Part shown: piece after piece, positions 56,800 to 64,000 of the stretch
Layout of the letters: every line of letters starts with the position of its first letter
Position numbering within the stretch: position 1 is the stretch's first letter
Notes under the pieces: model-generated
Seen by the model: only the letters and a program-made list of their open reading frames with translations
What the model was told of the DNA's origin: nothing
Database searches by the model: none
Made by a program: the position numbers and the translations under genes
Source of the DNA: Talpa occidentalis
Lineage: Eukaryota; Chordata; Mammalia; Eulipotyphla; Talpidae
Length of the DNA: 64,000 nucleotides
Reading direction: 5' to 3'
NCBI RefSeq assembly: GCF_014898055.3
Contig: NW_023601543.1
Location: 59,171,566 to 59,235,565, forward strand

Positions 56800-57130
56800 A
56801 ACTAGACTGAGGGCTCTTAATCCTGACTGCATATGAAAAGTAGTTAGGAAGTTTTAAAATAATTCCAGTGCCTGGACCCCATGCAAGACCAATAAAACCT
56901 GAATTTGGGGGGTGGAGTAAGGGCAGGCAGGTTTCATGGGGCCATGACCTGGGCCGTTTCACAGGACTCTGCACTTAGAAGGGCCCTGTATTGGGTTTAA
57001 TGCTCTGCCCTCTTGAAATTCTAAGTAATTATTGAACAAAGGGCCCCGCAAATTATGTAACAGGCTCTGGGTCTGGGCATTAGTATTTTTTAAAAGCTTC
57101 CCAGGTTATTTCAGTGTAACAAGCACTGAA
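56800..57130. mobile_element. MER5-type DNA transposon, interrupted
   Basis: The left part holds GGCTCTTAATCCTGACTGCA, TTCCAGTGCCTGGACCCCAT and GAATTTGGGGGGTGGAG. The right part holds GGGCATTAGTATTTTTTAAA and CTTCCCAGGTTATTTCAGTG. About 130 bp of other DNA lies between them (about 56925-57060). Confidence 0.6.
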
Positions 57131-58084
57131 TAAAGTGCACTTATAAAGAAGCCTTGAATCAGCTTGCCAGTAAACAACAGTCTCTCTCTGCTGATGAAAG
57201 AACCTGGAGCCAAAGCCTCTCAAAAAGACAGTCTCAAAAAGACTGCGCTCAGCCTTTTCAGAGGCTCATGACCCTACCCATGTGCCCTGTCTCAATGGAG
57301 ACTTGCAAGGGGCCAAACAGTGTGAGCCTTGAGGGAAGCTTCTAGCACTACATCTCTTACATCCAGCCCTAGAACCCAGGGTTAAACAAATAGAGATGGG
57401 CACAGCCTTTTCCCTGGTCCACTGCTCTTCAAATAAACAGGCTGAGAGTTTAGTTTACTTTGCTGCCTCTGTCGGTGAGGGAAGGGGAGCAACCATTAGG
57501 TTTTCCTATGAGCTGGGTGCCCAATGAGGTCCTGAAACTGTATGCAACGCTATGCAAGTCATCTGCTAGTGGAAGTCTCCGACCCCTGGACACGGAGAGG
57601 AGAGGAATGACCTGCTACTTGCAGGGCAGAGATTAGAGAGAATAATAGGCAGGAAACCCAAAGTCCTAAGTGCCTTTCCTCACTATCCTCAATTTCTGGA
57701 GGAGACCTTGGATGAATCTGGTGTTCTTGAAGTCAGTCTTCCTTCCTCATCTCTGTCATGGAACACTGGGGCTGCTATTCAGAAACCACAGGGGGAAGAG
57801 CACAAATTATGTGGAAGAATGATCTTGGGGGACAACTCCCCTAATTCAAGAGTTATCCAGTAGATCTGTGTTAGTATATACAGAAATAAAAATTGAACTG
57901 ATAAAGAGAAAGGAAACACAAAATGCTCACCCTTTACACTATATTTCATTATGATCAAGTCTTTGCTTTCATAAAATAAAATTAGTCCAAAAATGAACTG
58001 CTTTTCCTTTCAATAAATAGGTGAATACTTTGAACATTCTTCTGTTCTATTTGGTAAAATAGGCAAAGTTATCATGTTTGCATC
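57131..58084. other. Unassigned intergenic DNA
   Basis: No gene. The 12-mer TCTCAAAAAGAC occurs twice near 57219-57244. Confidence 0.5.
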
Positions 58085-58345
58085 AATCACTCTCAATAAA
58101 TATTTATTCAGCACCTACAATGTGCCAGACACTGTTGGAAGTACTGGGGCCTCGGCATTAAATACCATAATAAAAATCCTGTCCTCAGGAAATATATATT
58201 TTAGTAGGGAGAAGTAGATAATAAAAATAAATGGCTAAGAGATAAGGGATATTTCATGGCCACAGATGCTACAAAGAAATAATATAAGGTGGGAAATAGA
58301 ACTGCTGGAGGTTGGAGATTGGTGGATATTGGGGTTTGCAGTTTA
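58085..58345 (-). mobile_element. LINE-2 3' region, reverse
   Basis: AATAAATATTTATTCAGCAC, CTACAATGTGCCAGACACTG, ATCCTGTCCTCAGGAAATAT and TAAGATATAAGG-like text follow L2/MIR-type tails in this order. Limits are approximate. Confidence 0.7.
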
Positions 58346-59534
58346 GGGAATGTCTAAATGATTACTTTGGTCAAAGTCCCAGGGGAAGTTTTGACCTCAC
58401 TTTTGACTGGGATTTGCTACCGCTACACTAGGAGATAAGAGATGGTTTGGTGCCCTGGGATCCAATTGCTGGGTGGCATTTCCGGAGATGAAGTTGACTC
58501 CTCTCTTTATACCATCAAGTAGGGTTAATGCTTGATGCAGTTCGTGTGCACTACAAGCAAGAGTGACCATTTCGTGAAGCTATCATAACACAAGCAAGCA
58601 TGAGATCATTAATACTTTGGATTGTTGATTTTTCTTCATGGATGTCTAATATAAAATTTGTTTTCATTCTTCTGTAACACTTTGATGATATGATTTGCAG
58701 AATATGGTTGAACTACTCCATTTTCATGAGGGAATAAATCCAGTGAGGTCTCATGCAGTTCCTGACTGTTTCGAATATTTCAAAATTTTTAGACTCAGGT
58801 ATTGAGATCCAACAATAGGCATACAGAGAATTATTCCAGCTTTCCTTTCTTCAGAGAATTGACACTTTCCTTTTTATTTCTCCTGGCACTTCTGACTAAA
58901 GAACCACTTGATTCATCTTCAAGTGGCGCAGACCTCTCTCAAAAGTATTTGGTTCTCTTTTATGGATAATGTATGAAGAGAGAGGATTTGTGATATTGAT
59001 TGTGGGTTTATATTGGGGTCTGTCCCAGGCATACATTTCAAGATGAATTCCTCACTAGCAGTGGCAGCTCTGGCATTTCTATTAAGGAAGGTCACCGGGG
59101 CTGCATGGAATATGGAATTTGGAGGTGCAAGCAGGCATAGGGAGCCGTGCTAGGGCTTGTTCAAAGTTGTATTTGCATATCAAACATACCATTTAAATTC
59201 ATCTTATATTTTAAGGGATTACTGGTGAAGGGGTGAGAACTGGTGGAGCTTATTAGAGAGGGTGAAAACACTGTACTTCGTCTGTTCACCACCTTTTTCA
59301 GCTATAAATGCTTATTGAATTGGGAGGAGTAAAGAGAATAAAGTTCCCAGTAGATCTTTTGCTACTTTGTTGCAATCCCATGTCACAGCCAGAATCAAGT
59401 CTAACACTTTTACATAGAACTTCTCTGAGGTTAAGTTTGTTTTTGACTCTCCATTTTTTCCTCTTCTCCAGCTCTCTTCCATCCACTCTACCCAAACTTT
59501 CATCAAGCTCCCGTTAATCTCTGCTTCTTAGTTC
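58346..59534. other. Unassigned intergenic DNA
   Basis: No gene or nameable repeat. Confidence 0.5.
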
Positions 59535-59625
59535 AATTTAACAAATATTTACGAGGGATACTCTATTAGCTCAGCATTCTACTAGGCAATGGGGGAATAT
59601 AAAGATGAACTGATAAGCAGACAAG
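59535..59625 (-). mobile_element. L2-like fragment
   Basis: TTAACAAATATTTACGAGGG, CTCAGCATTCTACTAGGCAA and TGGGGGAATATAAAGATGAA resemble the L2 3' end. Confidence 0.5.
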
Positions 59626-60149
59626 TTGGGAACTGCCATGAGTTTAGGCTGGGAAGTCTTCCAAACTCATTTACATATTAATTTGGGACTACTGAAGACC
59701 AAAAGCTTTAAGAAAAAGGGAGGAAGCTATTATAATCCAATCACTAGTAGGGGAATTGAATCTGTGGGACATGTTGGATATTGGGGAGGATGTGCAATGT
59801 GTGCAGAGAACTCTACTCAATACTTTTTAAAGCCATAGCACATAATCTCACATAGCCATATAATCTCAAAAGAAGAGAAAAATCTCCAAGATTCTTGAAT
59901 ATGTCAAGATTCTGTGATGTCATGGTTCTCAGTTGTAGCCAAGTTCCACCTTGGAGCAGTCATTAGACTAGGTAAATTCTCAAGATTCCTTCCAATAACT
60001 GGATGATTCTACTCTACAATTGCCTTAATGTACAATGATAGCTCAGTTTGTCATGCTTAAACATCCTATACTAAAACATTTACTCTGTGCTGAGTACGGA
60101 AGATGATGGGCTGGCATCAGCAGGGAAGTGATGGTGATTCTCTGGTGTA
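59626..60149. other. Unassigned intergenic DNA
   Basis: No gene or nameable repeat. Confidence 0.5.
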
Positions 60150-60600
60150 TTGGTTTCTGAGGGTTGCGGTAATAATGTACCATAAACCTGATGGCTAAAA
60201 ACAATAGAATTGTGTTATTTCACAGTTCTGGAGGCTAGAAGACCAAAGTGAAGATGTTGGCAGGGCCATGTTCCTCCTGAAGTCTTTAGGGGAAGATAAT
60301 TTCTAGCCTCTTCCATTGTCTGGTAGTCCCAGGCATTCTTTGGTTTGTGATAACATAACTCAAATCTCTGCTTCCCTCTTCATGTGACTGACTTCCCTCT
60401 GTGTCTCTTCCCTTCAAGCTAAAACACCAGTCACAATGGATTAAGAGCCCATCTTACTGCAGTATAACTTCATCTTGATTATATCTGTAAAGACCCTATT
60501 TCCAAATAAGACCCCATTGACAGGTACCATGGGTTAGGACTTCAACATATTTTGGGGGGGGGGGCATTTGACAACACAAATTTCACCTATACCATTTGGT
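60150..60600 (-). mobile_element. MLT1/MST-type LTR (ERVL-MaLR), reverse
   Basis: TAAAAACAATAGAATTGTGT, TTTCACAGTTCTGGAGGCTA, GTTGGCAGGGCCATGTTCCT, TGTAAAGACCCTATTTCCAA and TGGGTTAGGACTTCAACATA follow the reverse MaLR LTR order. A run of ten G lies at about 60553. Confidence 0.85.
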
Positions 60601-60788
60601 GACCAACACCATGTTTGTTGGTGTGTAGGAACAAGACTTTGATTGGAAGGCATGAAACAGACCAAAGAAAAGGATCTATTGGAGAGGAAACCAGGCTCTG
60701 ACCAACCTGACGTGGTTATCAGTTGTGCTAACCAGTGCTACATGCAGTCACCCTATAACAATGACCTTATTCTCTCCTTTCCCTTCCT

Positions 60789-60792
60789 CCCT

Positions 60793-60829
<37 letters not shown>

Positions 60830-60835
60830 CTCTCC
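60789..60835. repeat. (CT)n microsatellite
   Basis: About 14 uninterrupted CT units are followed by imperfect TCTCTGTCTCTCTC. Confidence 0.95.
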
Positions 60836-61029
60836 CTCCTTCCTTTCATAAATGAGTGATACAATTAAATATATGGTGATGGGAAGTTTAGGGGAAGATC
60901 TGAATCAGAAAATGGTACTTTCCTGTAAGGTAAATAATAAGGTATGCATCAGTTTATCCCATATCCCCAAATCATAAAATAAATCTTACCAAGGGATTTG
61001 TAGCTGAAGAATCTATTACAAGTACTCAG
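60836..61029. other. Unassigned intergenic DNA
   Basis: Short stretch with no gene. Confidence 0.4.
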
Positions 61030-61592
61030 TGGTGGAGGCTTAGAGTAGAAAATTTGGGATGGAGGTGTCACAAGACCAGAAACTGGAGGTGGGAGTAGAA
61101 ATGATCCACATAGTCATTAAACCAGTATAGAAAAGAAAATTCCTTAGACTGGAATGCCTTAGGTTCAAACTGACTGTTATATTATAGAGAGTATACAGAG
61201 GTGCAAACCAGAGGTGGCGATGAAGATGTTGGCAGGGCACACCATAGAAGGGATTAATTAATAGAAGTGATTAACAAGTAGATAACAATTCCAAAAAGGA
61301 ATGAACCCCACCCTCCAAAGAACACTATATCAGGACACTATTTCTGCACTGTAAGAGGTTGCTCTTCTTCCAAGACTGCCCACCAGTGACCATGTGGGTG
61401 CCTCTCTATTTTTTCTTTTCCTTTTCCTAATAAACCCATCCTTTCAAAATGTACCCTTTGCCTGCCTGTGCCTGTGCAAATGTGTTCCTCTCCTGGGTAA
61501 ACTCGCCACATGCCACTGAAAGGGGAGCTGTGCAGAACCTTTTCTTAGAGGTCACCCAAGGATCCCCGTTCACTGAACCCAACATCTCATCA
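61030..61592 (+). mobile_element. Solo LTR, family 3 (full length)
   Basis: Start TGGTGGAGGCTTAGAGTAGA, polyadenylation block CCTAATAAACCCATCC (about 61425), and a U5 ending GAACCCAACATCTCATCA. U3, R and U5 are in normal forward order, which gives the reference for the rearranged copy at 25.7-26.2 kb. The exact 5' end is my estimate from that comparison, and I found no target duplication. Confidence 0.75.
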
Positions 61593-64000
61593 AAATGACA
61601 TCACTCAGCTTTATATTTAGATTTGAATTATACATACATATACATACATATTTTTAAGTAACTTAGCTTAGAGTATCAACATTCCAGTCTGAGCATTATC
61701 TGAGTGATATTGTCTCTATACTCTTTGTCTTAGAAGATGGCTGGTGACATATTTCCCTAGCACAAGGAGACCAATTAAAGTAATTAGCATTCTGCAAGTC
61801 TGAATCAATGATGTTGCTCACGAATCCTAATCAACTGAAGTAAAGAAACTTAGTTCACGCTTTTCTTGGAGCCATAAGAGGAAGCTCTAGCAAGAGTCCT
61901 CCCATCAGGAAACCATCTCTAGAGCTGTAAATTCTCAGTTGTTACAGAAAAGAGAGAAGTCTATGCATCATGTTCAGGCTCACTGTGAGTAATAACACAG
62001 CCCAAAGAGTAAACAAACCAAAAAATTATTAAAATAATTATTAGGAGAAAATTTCTCCACAGGGAAAAGTTAATGTGTTATAAAACTGCTGAGTGAGGAT
62101 CAGAATGGAAAATACTGATAATAGGTTTTTGCAACAAGCTCATGTTTTGTTTTAACCCTACTTTTGGATTCAGACTGGTCATTGGAACATCCTCACTTGA
62201 GTCTACATAGAATGATCAAATCTGCCCTTATCAATGGCACAGATGTTTATAGAAGACTTTGAAAACAAATGGAGGGTGCTGCAGGATTCCTTGGAGACAG
62301 CAGTGGTGTACTTTCTTATCAAAAGATCAGTGAAAAACTCTCTAACTTATCTAAAGATCGGTTGAAAAACTCTCAATAGCACATGGACTAAAAGGGAAAT
62401 GTGAAATGTAATGGTGTTTGGTCAGTGGAGCAAGTGATTTGTAGTGGTGAAAGAAAATACAGATAAAGTTATTTGAATTGTGCTTTTTATATATCTTGTA
62501 GCTTAATTTGGGCTTAGAATGGATCTCAAATGCGATTTTGTTGGCTTAGTTTTGACCTGAACTAAATGAATTTGCTGGTTTTGTTTCTTTTCATTCAAAT
62601 AGGACACACCCTCCTTGTTTAGAGAAATCTGATTGTTATCAGGCCTTAGAGACCCAATGAAGTACTCCTTCCAATTTTGGATGTTAAATCATGCTGGATT
62701 CTTACTTAAGACCTCAAGGAAGACTTAAGCTGAAGGACAAAGATGATTGTCAAATGAGCTATGAATTAGAGTCTGGTTCTTTGGTTCAATGAAAATAGTT
62801 TAGGTAAAGGTAGATTCAATAAGGCAGACAAAAAGAAATGAAATATGCTTCTAGGGAATAAGCAGGACAAAGAAAGACATAGGGACTCATTAAAGAAGTA
62901 GCCGATGAACAATTCATAACCAACATCTGATATATAATTTAAGACCCAAGGGTCAGTTAATATCAAGTCTATTGCAACACACAAGCCCAGAAAGAATCTG
63001 GCTGGCAATTGTTCCTGAGCTTGCATTAGCTGTTTTTATTTCACGCAAGTGTTTTTCCGGAGGCACCAAAAAAAAATGTAAGAGTAAATCGGATTTATCA
63101 GAGGCATTTACTTGGATTAATTAGGTAATAAAAGCATTTTCAAATTGCTAACTTACTAAGCAATGTCACCGGGATGCTGAATTACTTTACTTTTATTACG
63201 ATGATCAAAAGAGATATAAATGCAGGCCCAGCCACAAAACCAAAGCACAGAGAAGAGAGGCAGCAGTCATTCTTTGCATAATTATGGGTATTTGTCATCC
63301 TTGCCTTGAAAAGGGGATCATCAGTTTTTCTAAAGACTGTTGTCTTTGCTTTAGAGTCTCCTCTTCAGAATGCTGTTTATCACCATGATGTCCTCATTTA
63401 CCCAGCAACAAGTACAGTACGAATATGCTTTTCATTAGTGAATTTAATGAATTTAATTGTACTTCAACATGTTAATTAAAAAGTGTACATGTCATTCTTA
63501 TAAGAACGGAACTTTAAAAATTCTTGGTTTTCAAATGCTCGGTTAAATTCCTAAAAGCAAAGCTGAAAAACAGGGCTAATCAGTGTGAAATTTAGTATCA
63601 TGAGTCTGGAGTTGATTTTGATAATCCATTATTAATATTTCCTATCCCTTTTAGAAAGCAAAGACTCAAAAATCACAGCACCAATAGTTTTATTGATATT
63701 TAGGGAGAACACTTTGAAGAAAACAAATGTAAGAGGAAACAAGTTTGTTTCAAAGCGAAAAACACGAAAGAAAACGCTGCTAAACCAGATATTCCATCAG
63801 TAGAAAATGAATGAGAATTTTATTATTTCTTGGCTTTAAAAAAAGCTGTCTTTTGCCAAATCTAAGAATGTTGCCAACCTGGAAGAAAAAGGATCCATTT
63901 TTCTACATAGCCACATTTAATAATTTCCATGAAATTGACATTTTAGAACAATGGCAAAAAGCCAAATTAAAACTTATGGGTTCCTAATCCTTAAATTCTG
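61593..64000. other. Unassigned intergenic DNA to the window edge
   Basis: About 2.4 kb, AT-rich, with no gene and no nameable repeat. The part near 63050-63330 has mixed composition and a GGATTAATTAGG homeodomain-type motif (63114-63125). Confidence 0.5.

Noticed and set aside
1..64000. CRISPR arrays, operons, origins, prophage or insertion sequences
   Set aside because: Base composition, LINE/SINE/LTR content and the U6 pseudogene show a mammalian nuclear genome; no such prokaryotic structure is present.

Overview
This window is mammalian intergenic DNA. It shows no protein-coding host gene, no rRNA or tRNA gene and no CRISPR array. Its content is layered transposable elements. Old eutherian repeats (MIR, L2, MER5-type DNA transposons, MLT1 LTRs, old L1) are interrupted by younger, lineage-specific insertions. 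The main young repeat is a tRNA-derived SINE of about 250-290 bp with about 20 copies here. It has a head with a Pol III B-box-like sequence (GGTTCGATCCC type), a conserved middle ending in CAGCAGTGTATTTCAGTC, and a tail CATAAATAAATAAATCTT plus poly-A. It is not the primate Alu, rodent B1/B2, carnivore SINEC, cetartiodactyl CHR or vespertilionid VES. It best fits my memory of the Rhin-1 family of horseshoe and leaf-nosed bats. That assignment rests on recall and needs a library search.

Layout. 0-9 kb: AT-rich DNA, two MIRs, an L1 with a 5' inversion and perfect 14-bp target duplications at 2.07-2.99 kb with a SINE in its tail, a SINE-in-SINE nest at 5.26-5.90 kb, an old L1 holding a DNA transposon at 6.0-6.8 kb, and a SINE in a MIR at 8.2 kb. 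9-20 kb: a collapsed LTR at 9.95 kb, a probable LTR at 10.5 kb, an old L1 at 11.3-14.0 kb, an L1 3' end at 17.7 kb, and an odd SINE with an inverted tail beside Z-DNA-prone tracts at 18.4 kb. 20-39 kb: five solo LTRs of one class I (4-bp duplication) ERV family in both orientations, a U6 snRNA pseudogene between two of them, a triple SINE nest at 22 kb, an L2 at 24.9 kb, and many SINEs with clear target duplications. 39-50 kb: fewer young repeats, MIRs, one LTR inserted in a MIR, and long unique stretches. 50-53 kb: a young 5'-truncated L1 that appears to carry a 3' transduction. It sits in an older L1 and holds the only long open reading frame (442 codons of ORF2 C-terminus). 53-64 kb: mostly unique or very old DNA with L1, MER5, L2 and MLT1 remnants and a complete solo LTR at 61.0-61.6 kb.

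No genes work together here. The biology is the order of insertions, which target-site duplications and nesting allow one to read. I did not find a new gene system. The most interesting signals are the L1 3' transduction, the twin-primed L1, the SINE with an inverted tail, the LTR with an inverted U5, and the marked strand bias of the SINEs.
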